Origin: Rosa chinensis
Taxonomy: Eukaryota > Streptophyta > Magnoliopsida > Rosales > Rosaceae
Assembly: GCF_002994745.2 (NCBI RefSeq)
Contig: NC_037091.1
Span: forward strand, 34,102,612 to 34,166,611
Direction: 5' to 3'
DNA: 64,000 nucleotides
In this document: positions 46,761 to 58,351 of the stretch, in pieces
How positions within the stretch are numbered: the first letter of the stretch is position 1
Layout: every line of letters begins with the position of its first letter
Made by a program: the position numbers and the translations under genes
Notes under the pieces: generated by a model
Seen by the model: only the letters and a program-made list of their open reading frames with translations
What the model was told of the DNA's origin: nothing
The model's database searches: none

Positions 46761-47886
46761 GGTGTCATATTAACTGGAGACTCCGCTTTATGAGTTTATG
46801 GTGTTGGTTTCTTAAGATGAGCTTTGATGAGGGAGAATCGAAGCTCCAAAAGCTTCTGGGTTTTCCGGTCGATGATGAATAAGGTATCAAACATCATCCT
46901 CTTGTCAAGCTCTACATGGTTGTATGCCTTTTTTTTTTTTTTTTTTTTTTGAGAATAACATGGTTTGTACACTTGTATGCTTGTTTTAGTGGAATTTTGG
47001 AGAATTGGAGTTTGGGTTTTGTTCTGGCACATTCTTGACTTCGGTTTGTATCTTGAGCTTGTATTAACTATTAACTATGCTTGAATTGACAAAACCTTTG
47101 TATGTAGTGAGCAATATAGTATGGCTACTATGCTTTATGTGTAGTTTGATTTGTTTGTCAGTTAAGCCTTGATGATGAAATTGTATTGAGTTTGGTAAAA
47201 AACCCTAGTACAGGTTATGAGTGGTCGCGTTGTGAAGCCGTTGATTATTGTGTAGTTACTGTTGGTTTTGTTTTGGTGGGCATGTATGTCAATTGGTTCA
47301 ATTGTCGAAGCCGTAAAGCTTAGGAAGCTTAAATTATCACTTGGAATGTAGTTGGAACTCGAAGGTAGAATCGAATGGAACCCAGAATTGGATTTGTTAT
47401 GTTCACTATTCGAGTTGTGTAGGTGTAGCAATTTGGATTTTATATTTTGGTGATGACTATTGAATCAATTGGTTGCATTGCTGACCTGGAGGACTTGGAA
47501 TAACATTTGGAAAGTAAGTCGGAAATGGAGAATTATGGTGACTTGATTTGAATAAAGTGTATGACAGTCGTTTGGTTAATATTCTATCGAAGGTTCGATA
47601 GATTTTGACAAGCGGGTTAATTATCAGAATCTAATTATTCATAATATGTTGTGTTTCTCAGGGTTTTCCCATATTTTTTTCCATTAAGGACACCAATTTT
47701 TCCGAATCCTGGTTCTTTTCACACCAATTTTTCCGAATCCTGGTTCTTTTCTTAAATTACATTTTTGGAGTTGTTGACTTGTTCTAGTCCTGCCAAGGTA
47801 ATTGAACTGTTTCTGAGTTTGAAGTTTTTGATGAGTAATGAGTTTTTTATGTGTTCGTATGGAATGTGATTCAACACTGTAGACAT
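46761..47886. other. Intergenic DNA
   Basis: Contains a T-run (46929-46950) and a 30-bp tandem duplication at 47692-47750 (CACCAATTTTTCCGAATCC twice). No supported gene. Confidence 0.4.
47692..47750 (+). repeat. 30-bp tandem duplication
   Basis: CACCAATTTTTCCGAATCCT plus GGTTCTTTT occurs twice back to back with no visible change. Confidence 0.85.
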
Positions 47887-49183
47887 TTATATTTTGATGA
47901 ACAAAAATAAAACGACACAATAAAGCCTCGGGAACAACCTCATTCTAGCTGATCCAGATGAAACGCTGGGGACACAGAGATGGGGAGGCAACAAACCAAA
48001 CATAATATCATTAATTCCATGATGCCCAAGATTAGCAAGTTTGTTAGCTAGAAAGTTGGCTTCTCTAAACACATGTCTAAAACGGATGAACTGAAAATTC
48101 TGAGTCAAGAGCTTAATATCTACTGCCAATTGTCTGATTCTCCAAGGAATAACACATTTTCCAAGAATACAATCAATGAGAAGTTTGGAGTCTCCCTCAA
48201 CCCATTATTTAGAGTGATTGTAAAAAGCAGCCGAGCTTAACCCATCTCTAGGAGCTGTTGCTTCAGCAACCAGAACATGAGCTTGACCATTCATTTGAAG
48301 CAGCCATAATAGGATTACCTTCTGCATTTCTAATAACAAAGCCAATAGTATTAGCCAAACCATTTCAAACAGAACCATCAAAATTAAACTTCAACTGCTA
48401 TTGTCAGGAGGATTCCATTTAAGATTTAGAAAACTTAGGTTTACGGTAGCTAGGATTGGCCTGGCAGTAGCTAGTTCCCAAACAAGCAGCCCCAAAAAAG
48501 ATTTGAGTATGGAAAAAAACTAGCTGCTTAAAGACCAATATGTTTCTACAGTTCCAAATAGACCAAGTAATTAAGAGTATTTGAGATATAGTATACTATA
48601 TCTAGGATATGAAGTATTAAAGAGATAATTTAACCAGGCTATGAAGTAACGATTCTAGGATAAAGGAGTAGGGCATTGATAAGATAGATTCCAAAATTGC
48701 AGAAGAATACTGCATAAAAATGTGATCAATAGATTCAATCTGAGAACTACAATGAGGAGAAATTGACCGATTATATAAAGAAATTCTATCCCTAGTTCTA
48801 ACTCTATTCCTAAATAACATCCAATAGAAATCTTTTTATTTAGGGCGAATCTTTAACTTCCATATTTTATTAAGAAGAGGAGCTTGAGAATGAGAAGACA
48901 ATTTTTGAGCCTGAAGTTAGGTGATACCTTTAATGGTAAACATACCAAAAGGTCCCCAAACTAAATCATCCTGTAAATCATTCAAAGGAATAAAGGATAG
49001 CAGTAATTTTTTGAACAATATCAATAGGAAGCAAATTAAGTAAATCTTCGATCTTTTCCAAGAGAGATTTTGAATGAAGTTCGCCACTGACAATGACCAA
49101 TCTAAATTAGTCCTGTCATATTCAGGAATAAGAAAGGACAGAAAGGAAACACTGTCACGCCGTTCTGAGATGATGTTGCGCAT
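47887..49183 (-). mobile_element. 5'-truncated LINE: RT zinc-binding and RNase H part
   Basis: On the minus strand three segments follow one another. 49183-48917 is DWSLSVANFIQNLSWKRSK, part of the segment after RT. 48820-48617 has RVRTRDRISLYNRSISPHC and IESIDHIFMQ, the zinc-binding (zf-RVT) domain of plant LINEs. 48230-47887 has WVEGDSKLLIDCILGKCVIP, and FQFIRFRHVFREANFLANKL, a plant RNase H tail. Frames are broken by stops. It is the 3' end of an L1-type element, cut at the 5' end as is usual. It is a different copy from the LINE at 33413-37012. Confidence 0.82.
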
Positions 49184-50236
49184 CAGCTAGCTGTTTTTTG
49201 AAGAAGATAATGCGTTATTTCATATATAGAAAACAATTGAATACAAAGGAATCTAATGTAAAAAATTAATACAAGAATACACATATTTCGCTGGCATATA
49301 TGGGCCCTAAATATCTCCTAATGGGCTGAGCTTAGGCCAGTAGTTTTGTGCAGCGCATACGAGTGCACCAGTTTGCCTCATACGAAGGTAAGCAAATCCC
49401 GCTCACGTTTTTCGCTTAAAACAATCTCGTTAGGGTTTCGTTTCCCTCTCGTTGCGACCACTCTCCAATACCACCAGATCAGAACCCATCAACAACATAG
49501 TTTCCATTGCACTTTCCAATTTTTCATGTCTCTTATTCTCGTCAGCTGCTACTCCGATCTCTTGCTACTGGAAGTCTGATAATTGTCTCGCACTCTCGGT
49601 AGTTTGTGTTTCTATGGTGATTATCATGTCCAGGCCGAACCCTACGTTTGTCTGCATATTTTGTTTCTTCTTCTTTGGCTGTCCTCATTTTATGCAATAG
49701 CCTATGTGCTTGGAACATCAACTATACTGAATCTGAAAACTTGTCTTTTCGGTCCACCAGTTTATGACATTGCTACTTGCATAATTGATTCACTAATACT
49801 TAAAACTCCCATTCAATTGACAAGCATTTGCCACGATTGAAAATCATTACTTTGTCAACATACGCTTCTTTCCTCAGAAGCCTCCCTGTTAGATAACATC
49901 GAACAAGATAAGGATATCGAAACTACAATGGTATAGGTATTTATATTTTATTTGAATGGAAACATTTAACATTTTAACATTTTTAGACTATGAGTGTGAT
50001 AGTAGCACGATGATGTATTGTAGTTGCTATGCTTTTGTTGTCTTTTGTTGAAAGTGGTAGTTGCAGGTTATTCAATACATCTATCTGATTGTGCAATACA
50101 GGTGGTGAATTTATACTGAATCAGTGAATTTATACTGAACCAGTGTTCAAATTGTTATGGATTCATTACTTTGTTGTGGTATTGAGATTGCGATTTCGTT
50201 ATTCTAGGTGATTGAGCAATTAAAGAGTAGCAAGAT
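49184..50236 (+). other. Upstream region of the CWC21-like pseudogene
   Basis: No open gene. The stretch at 49330-49500 is pyrimidine-rich with TTAGGGTTTCG and may be the leader of the parent gene. If so, the pseudogene kept its leader and first intron, which argues for a DNA duplication and not a retrocopy. Low certainty. Confidence 0.35.
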
Positions 50237-50580
50237 ATGTACAACGGAATAGGGTTACAGACTCCGAGAGGGTCTGGAACCAATGGCAATATCCAGACGA
50301 ACAAGTTCTTCATCAGGTCCAAGACTGGCAAGGTTGCTGAAAACTCCAGAGGGTTTGAGGGAGACCAGGGCATGGCTGGCGTCACAAAGAAGGCCAACAG
50401 AGACATCCTTGAGCATGATCGCAAGCGCCAGATTGAGCTCAAGCTTGTGGTGCTGGAGGAGAATCTGAGCGATCAGGGATTCACGGAGGCTGAGATTGGT
50501 GAGAGAAGGTGGCCGAGGCTCGGAGGACTCTGGAAGCTGCTGCCGCGTCTGAGGAAATAGGTGGAACCACTGCTATTGTT
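50237..50580 (+). pseudogene. CWC21/CWF21-like splicing factor fragment, frameshifted
   Basis: The ATG at 50237 opens [17 protein letters not shown], the nearly invariant start of plant CWF21-domain proteins (human SRRM2, yeast CWC21), which are spliceosome components of the nucleus. The block [13 protein letters not shown], then [20 protein letters not shown], follows as expected. After EAEIGE the frame goes wrong: the next frame reads [20 protein letters not shown], the expected continuation, so one or two bases changed near 50500. The first frame ends at 50560. After TAIV the match to the family stops and a poly-T tract begins at 50628. The fragment therefore ends within the protein and lacks the long Arg/Ser tail. 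Confidence 0.72.
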
Positions 50581-51908
50581 CTTGGAGAGATAAGAAGTAA
50601 TAACACTCCTTTTTGTAGCTGAATAATTTTTTTTTTTTTTTTTTTTTGAGGGATCACAAGCAAACTTCATACTTTCATAGCACTAGGTGCATCACATCAG
50701 CAAACTATTACAAGTATTATGACGTTCCCATTCAAACATCCAACACAAATTTTATTTAGTAGAAATGTGTGTGGTCATGTCATTATCAGTTGCATTTGTA
50801 GTGTCTGAGGGTCAGCCCTGAGTCTTCTTTTCCTCGTATGAATGTTTGATCCTTTGCTGCTCATCTATTTCTGAACTAAATGTCCTATTATCACCGTATA
50901 ACATTCATTCACTGAATGTATTGCAGGTTACATGGCCTCAAAGCTTTCTAAACTGAATCAAATCGTGTACTGTTGAGAGCTTCACTTTGTGCCACTGGTG
51001 ACGGAGATGGAGTTGTGGATGATTGTATCGTTGGCATATTAAATCCTACTGTTTTTCTTGGGTCTGTATGAGATTTTGTAATACATTTATAATCACATTG
51101 TGTTGGGTACGGTGGTCTTTTAATATTTTTATTGGCCATCTGATCTAGACCTGGAATGCTGTTATCTATCTTGTTATTTTGTATGAAGAATCTGAAATCG
51201 AGTGTTCTTTGCCTCATTAGCAGGATGCAATGGTATCTATAGTATCATGGTACTGCTATTTCTTGAACTGCCTTGATAACTAAAATTTGTAGGACTAACT
51301 GATGAATCACAGACGTTGGAGATTACGTATTAGTTTGTCTTGTTATGAGATTTTAGAGGAGAATTTTCTTCTGTCTGGATTTATTGGAGTGATTTAATAT
51401 TTAAAAGTCTTTCTTTGTTTTTTTTTTGGTCAAAACATTCGAAAGTCACAGGGGTCAATTAAGTTGAGCCTAGTTGGAGATTGCATAGAGAGAGGAAAAT
51501 TGAAAAATTTACGTTGGAACCCAGAATGTGGTTTTACATACAAATTCTCAACTTCAACACATTGATACTAACATAATCCTAGGAAGATTCTAGGGTAGTC
51601 TACTGTTCCTTAACTCTTTGGGTTGAGTTCAGTTGAATGAGGCTCAAGGCTAATCGAAGCGGGAACTTACAAGAAAACCAACACGTGAAGCAATGCGAAT
51701 CAGAGATAAATTGGCTAGAGTAATGCCACCGCTGTGTCTTTTTTGGTTTTACCAATGGCCATCCTGTTAAACGAAACAAAGAATACAAACCGCGCCAAGC
51801 AGAGAACCACCAGTACTATCAGAAGTCATTTCAGAAGGTTTTAGACATAGAAACCACCAGTAAGACGGCTAGAAGTTTACTTACTTAACAATGCAGAAAT
51901 GGACCATT
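50581..51908. other. Intergenic DNA with poly-T tract
   Basis: A T-run occurs at 50628-50647. No supported gene. The minus frame 50948-51217 is open but unrecognised. Confidence 0.4.
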
Positions 51909-53588
51909 TCATGGAAGATCATCTTCTGATTGCTTATGAACCCATTTGTCATAATCTTGTAGGAGTTGCTGCAGAAGCAGTGGGACCAGCCTATCCAGTA
52001 ATGCTTGCATCATTCTGTATAATCACAGTTCCAAGGTTTAAGTAGGGCTCTGGCCATTGTAAATACTACAATTTAGAGAGTGAATCACTTACAAGTTTCC
52101 CGGACGCTCAACAGCTGATACCGGCATCATAGTAAAAGGGCGCGTATAGATCTGCACATAACATGTGGTGTTGAAACATATTTCCAAAAGCTTAAGTTGT
52201 TCGAGAATGGACTAACAATGTGCATCAAGCTAACAAAAGTGGCATACTGATGCTAAAGGTTTTTGAGCAGGAAGAAGAGAAAAAAAAAAAAAAAAGGTCG
52301 TTTAGGGGAAGATTGACAACCTCGAGGGTGAGATTTAACTTCACATCAACTTCCAAAAATGATTCAGAGTCGTCTGTCCCCCACGACATGTGATTTGTCA
52401 TCAATGCTGTAAATAGAAACCATACTCAATACTTGGCATAACCGTAATACATAAGGGCCTTGCAGCAAGCATTATATCTGAAATCCCAGAGATATATAGC
52501 CATGGTGAAAACTTGACTTGTCACTGTGAATTTTGGTAGGAAACAACAGCAGGCTCTCAACAATCAATGAGCATTTGATAAACTCACAAGCTTTAATTTA
52601 GGGAGTTGAATCTGATGAGGACAAGGAAAGGAAACAAAAACTTCAATTTCCAAGGACAACTACACTCTTCTAAAAGTTACAAGAATCTCACCAAATTTTT
52701 ATTCACCTGAAAAACGGCTGTTTTGGCGTTCCACAGATTCTGAACCCTCAAACTGCAAACCATATTGGTAAAGTTTTAAGCAAATAAATTAACTTGAACT
52801 TGAATTTTTTGAATGAGCTTATGTCAACACTCAAAAGCCACCAAATGCACTCATATATGACTAAGTGAGCAACCCAAACATCCATATTTCAATAGTAGGG
52901 GTCCAGTTTGATATGTCAATGAATACTCATGGGGGATGTAAAACACAGTCACACACCTTGCAAGAGAGCATCTCAACCATACAATCCTCATTGGTTGGGT
53001 TCACTCTTAAATCCACCACAGGGGCTGCTTCAAAATTCAAAAGTTTAAGCTTTGGCAAAGTGCACCTGCACAAACATAGAACTAATTTTGATGATTCGAG
53101 AATAGAATGCCACATCAAAAGTTCACAATTTTGCAAAAGAAACAATATTTAAGGAAAAGGACGGACCTGTAAGTATCAGTGCTAAGGGGTTCAAAATTTT
53201 CCAGTGCTCTAGTATTGAGCATGGCTTCAGTTCCTGATGGGTGGCTTAGAAACTCTCTAATGTGAAAATTCTTGCGCCCTAAGCTACCATCAAAACTTGG
53301 CAGCTTAATTCTTTCCTTCTTTGCAGCACACAAATTTGCTTTCTTTGCATTTGATTCAGAACCCAAGTTAGCTGCTTTAGCTAACACCCTTATCACTTCA
53401 ACTTTCTTCCTAAAACAAATCATAATTAAACACTTGGCCAATAATAGGACTTGTCATTTAAATAGCAATTGCACCAAAAAAAATTGAGGAAAAATAAAAA
53501 GAAACCTGGTATTGAAGATTGGAGTAGCAGGGGATGGGAATGAAGTAAAGCCATGTAGTTGTTCATGCCACTTGATACTTAGTGGCAT
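51909..53588 (-). CDS. DUF1997-family protein
   Basis: Seven exons on the minus strand: 53588-53506, 53409-53167, 53065-52957, 52752-52707, 52406-52321, 52151-52093, 52014-51909. All borders are GT-AG and the frame is continuous, giving 243 codons. The product starts MPLSIKWHEQLHGFTSFPSP. It has the DUF1997 landmarks REFLSHPSGTEAMLNTRALENF split by no intron, then CTLPKLKLLNFEAAPVVDLR, NEDCMVEMLSCKFEG, and VDVKLNLTLEIYTRPF, and ends LVPLLLQQLLQDYDKWVHK. The family occurs in plants and cyanobacteria; its biochemical role is not known to me. The Ser/basic N-terminus would fit a plastid transit peptide, which is an inference. The gene appears intact. Confidence 0.85.
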
Positions 53589-54591
53589 GATTATAATCTT
53601 TGCTGCAAATATGGTATTGTAAGAATAAAGCTTGTATGAAGATCTAATTGATAACTGGGAAAACACAGAAAGGGAAAATAAAATTCACCAGAATTTGGTT
53701 CTTTAAAAGTTCCTTCTTTTTTCAGCTATGCAGTTCTGTGTGAAATATTACGCAAATGCCATTGGGTTGGCAGGGGACCATTCAGATTTTTAGATAAGGT
53801 AAGGGTTGGATCATGAAAAGGCCTTGACAAGTCAGCTCTCACAGTCTCAACTATGTACTAATAATGCATGCATATACTACAAGAGTTGCTACAAATCAGC
53901 TCTTGGTTGTCGAGCATAAATTCTTTGGTCAGTAACTGATCAGGTGAATACCACTGCTCTAATATATATCCAACAAAAATTGCGGTTTTTCTATTGTGCA
54001 TCGCTGCACAATGCAGCGTGAAACTGTTCATCACATGCATCACACGTGAAATGTAAAAAAACTGGAGAGACGTGCTGGATTTTGATCAAGCGGCTATGAA
54101 TCGATTACCGACTGAACCCTTATCCAGGAAACCAACCGTACGGCAGAGTGATGTGAAGCGTGCGAGTTGGATGGACAAATATTGAAAGGGAGACGTAGCA
54201 GAATGTTCAATAAAGATTATGAAGCCAATAATCAACAAACAAGTGGGATCGATTTAATATTGAGAAAATTTCAGCACACGTCCTCAAACTATGCTGCCAA
54301 AGCCAATTTGATATCCGAACTTTCAAAAGTGTCAATGTGATATCCAAAGACCTATTTTAATATCAACGTGATACTTCCGTCCAAAATCTCAAACAACGGC
54401 AGTCTGTTTGCTGACGTGATAACACTAAGTTTGGTTAGTTGAATGACTGTTCTTTTATCCAAACACTAATGTTCTTCAGTACTTGATTGTTTTCAATTTC
54501 TCTCAAAGCTGTAGCACCCAGTGTCACAGACTCACAGAGCATCAAGCTTTTATCGAACGGTGCATTTTGGACTCCCACCGCCTCCGCGACC
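53589..54591. promoter_or_regulatory. Divergent intergenic region shared by the DUF1997 and URI genes
   Basis: About 1.0 kb separates the start codons of two genes transcribed away from each other, so both promoters lie here. A stretch at 54255-54420 with repeated 'TGATATCC' words (GATATCCGAACTTTC, GATATCCAAAGACC) resembles a transposon-end remnant, but I could not delimit it. Confidence 0.5.
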
Positions 54592-57500
54592 ATGAAAGGC
54601 AAGGGGACGGTGACGCCTCTCTCCTCCATCTTCTCAGTGGAAGACACACAGAAAGCAGCGAAGCGCGTGCAGGACACGATCGCCCAAAAGGACCTCGAGC
54701 TCGACCACCTCCGTGGCTTCGCCGCCGACAACACAGACCTCATTAACCTCGTGTCCCGACTCCCCGAACACCTCCACCACGACATTATGGTAAGCCGCCC
54801 CCCACCTCACCCAATCAATCCCCATATATATATTTTTTTCGGGAATTTGAATTTGAATTTGAAGTAACCAATTTCTGTTATATAATTGTAGGTTCCATTT
54901 GGGAAGGCAGCATTTTTCCCAGGGCGTTTGGTGCACACCAATGAGTTTATGGTGAGGCTATTTAGGGTTTAGGGTTTATCAATGCCAATTGGATGCTATA
55001 ATTTTTCTTTGCTGCCAGGTTCTACTGGGAGAAAGTTACTACGCCGAAAGGACCTCGAAGCAAACAGTAGATATTTTGAACAGGAGAGGGAAGGTGTTGG
55101 AGTCCCAAGTCGATTCACTTAAGGCCATGGTTCAGGATCTCAAAGCTGAGGCTTCCTTTTTCAATGCTACTTGCGCCGAAGCGGTGGTAAGACCCTTAAT
55201 TTTGACTCCTTTTGGTTCATATACTGTTTAAGCAGATTTAATTTGTTTATGGATTTCGTTCATGTCAAGTTATTTGCTCCCCGACAGACTCTAGTTGTGT
55301 ATATGGTTTTGTTTTTCAATCAGGATTCTATTAGAACCATGAACTAGTCATGGATTACATCCTAAAGTAATCTGAACTAGTTGTTGACGAAGGTCTCTTC
55401 AGTTTTGTAATTATATTATTTTCACACTAAGAGAGGAGAAAGTTTCAAGTACTTGCATCTTCACAACATGTGAAAGCATATAAATTAATTTAATGTGTAT
55501 TAAGGAAATTCTTAATTCAATATTTAGGGGTTCTTCAACGCTTCTGTTTGGTCTGATTTGTTGGGGTTTTAGATATTTGGTTAAAAATTTTGCTTCCATA
55601 AAACATCATCTTATTACGTAGGTTTATTTCTGTATATTTGAACTTGATATTGCTGTAAAACTTGTAAAACAGGAGGGCCTTGTAGAGATAATGGAAGATT
55701 ATGAGGAGGAAAGTTCTTCTGATAGAGAATGTGAGGCATCTTTCTTTTCCTCAGTAAGTTGGATTTTACTGTTAAATTTGCGTAGCCAGTTTCTTACTTT
55801 CTGTTCTAGACAACATAGTTTACATTGTGGACCTCCCCTTTTCGGCATGTAATTTAATGGACAGAACCATTGATTTCTTTGTTACCTCTGCAAGAGTTAT
55901 TCTCATTTTAGTTTTATCCGATGGAATATATTTGTCTGCCCTGTTTGGATCACTAAATGGTTTTTGGTTTGGCTAATTTTTTAAAGTAGTGATCCTTGCA
56001 ATGAACTTAAAAAATGAACTATTTTTGAGAATGGAATCAAATAAGTAGTTGCTGGAAAGAGGGAGGTCTGCAAATTGCCGTCTTAGAATTGGCTTATATC
56101 TGCGTATATGAGAGACCAACTAGCTTCCATTCTTTTTCTAGTCAGCTTGGTTTAAACTACCTTTATACACATGGCTTCAAGATAAATTATGCAATTTAAT
56201 GGGAATATGAAAACTTGAAAAGAGTCCACTTTTAGTTATTCGAATTGATATATACCTCATGTTGTTTTTGGGACCGCCATACTTTCTCACCAAGTACCAA
56301 ATCATGTGTCTGGAGATCCCAAACTAAAGTCGTTGATCTTTGCTGTTTATATTGTCAATTTCACATATACATATGAATTCTTTAATATTTATTTTTGAAA
56401 TTACTTGATTCACAATGAATAGAATTAATTTTTAATGGACTAATTTGAGACCAACTTAGGATCTAAATAACAGAAATACGTAAGTGATCCCTGCTTTGAA
56501 GTCTTTATATTTCTTGTGGCATTGATTGGGCTTCTGTTTGAATATAAAAGACTTATTCTCGCATGTGGTCTGGGATTCAAACTCCCTCATGGTACCTACC
56601 TAGCTATTTTCTAGAGAATTCTGTCATAAATTGAGCTCCTTTTGTATATCAATCCTCTGTTTACTACTAATACTTTGATTTCCCTCAATTGCAACAACTC
56701 ATGAGCATTTTTGTTGGACACACACACACACACCCAGTGAATATGGTGTTTCATCTAAATCTGTCGTTATTTCTCTTGGTTTACGCTCTTTTGTTCTATG
56801 TTGCTCCAATTCAAATTGAAAGTGGGATCAATTGTTTCAGGTGCATTCAAGCAAGATTCTCCTAATAATTCTGGAGCTGTAATTGCAAAACCTGCTGATG
56901 AAGATGAAGAATTTGCTCGTATGATGGCCAGGATGGATGAACTTGAGAAAGAAGAACGTGAAGCTGAAAGTCAGATGACACAAAGTGATGAGGATGAGCA
57001 AGTTCAGCATGGTTTGCATCAGCTTTCTGATCAGAAATCTCTCCATGGGAATCTCAAAATTTCGGAGGTAATGTGTTAGCTTTTTAGGCATTTCTTGAGG
57101 TGTTAAAGAAATGATTAAAGACGCTTTTGGATTTGTAATGGACAATTACAATTCCAAGCCAAGAAAGGGTTAGTGCTCAATTTCAATCACTGGTCAAATT
57201 GCAGTACCAGTCAAGGAAACCTCCAGAGCAGACAAAAGATGGAGTTGCTTGTAATGAAGATAGTTTTACTGATGTGCCAAGTGTAAGTGACGTCATCTTA
57301 CTGTTTACTTTCTTCATCTTCCAGTTTATTAATTTTTTTTTAATCCGGAGAAAGCATATGGAGCGAGTGTTGAAAATCTTTTTCAAAAAATGTATGGTCA
57401 GTTGGTCACTCTTTTTTGAAATCATATCATTTCATCCTCATGAGCTATTTCAACTCTTTCTCTAACTATAAAGTATAAACAGTGTTCTTAGAAAATAAAT

Positions 57501-58307
57501 TTTAAATGTTAAGTATAAATACAAAAAATGAATAACGAAAAGGCTTATATGACTGGATGAAGCTTGATAGACATTGTAATGAGATAGAATTGTTGAAATA
57601 TATGAAATTGATAGTATCAGGAAAAGAGAGTAATTTAGCTATATAGTATCACCATGTTATATTATATATGAGTTGCCTTGTGGAAAGAAGTCTTTTCATT
57701 TTTTTCAATCTGCATATAATCGTATATACTTGAAGCTTCTCCCCCCCGCCCCAAAGAAAAAAAGAGTTATCTTGATGTCTTAGATGCTATGTTTTACCTT
57801 TATTTTATCAATCCAATTGCTCTTTTGATTTTGAAAAAAAAAAAAAAAAAAAAAAATCTCTTTATCAATATACTGCCTTCTTCTACACATTTATCTGTAC
57901 CCCATAAAGGGGAATAGCTAATAGTTAGGACTCATAAGAAATTTCTAATCCACTCATTGGAAAAGCTTTTCCCGCATTAAGCAGTAATATATTTTTAACA
58001 TCTAATTAGGTGGGGTAATCATTCAAAAATGGCTTTACATACTTTGAGATTTCTTTTTTAGTTTAAAAATGCTAACGTAAATCTTTTATCGGGCTAATTG
58101 GAGATACCAGCCAAATGGATAACGGTTTACAAAATGATAATTTATAGGATAAATTATTGAAAGCATTCCGTAAAATGTTTCAGATATTGTTGGTCTCTTT
58201 AGAAGACAGATTTATTTATTCGTATATTTCCCTTCATTCAATCATATTTTGGTTAAATTTGAATATGCAGTGTTCGGGTCTGGAATCTATATCTGACGGT
58301 TAGTTCT

Positions 58308-58351
<44 letters not shown>

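Noticed and set aside
54487..54591. In-frame upstream ATG that would extend URI by 35 residues
   Set aside because: The added residues look like a translated leader, and family proteins begin near MKGKGTV.
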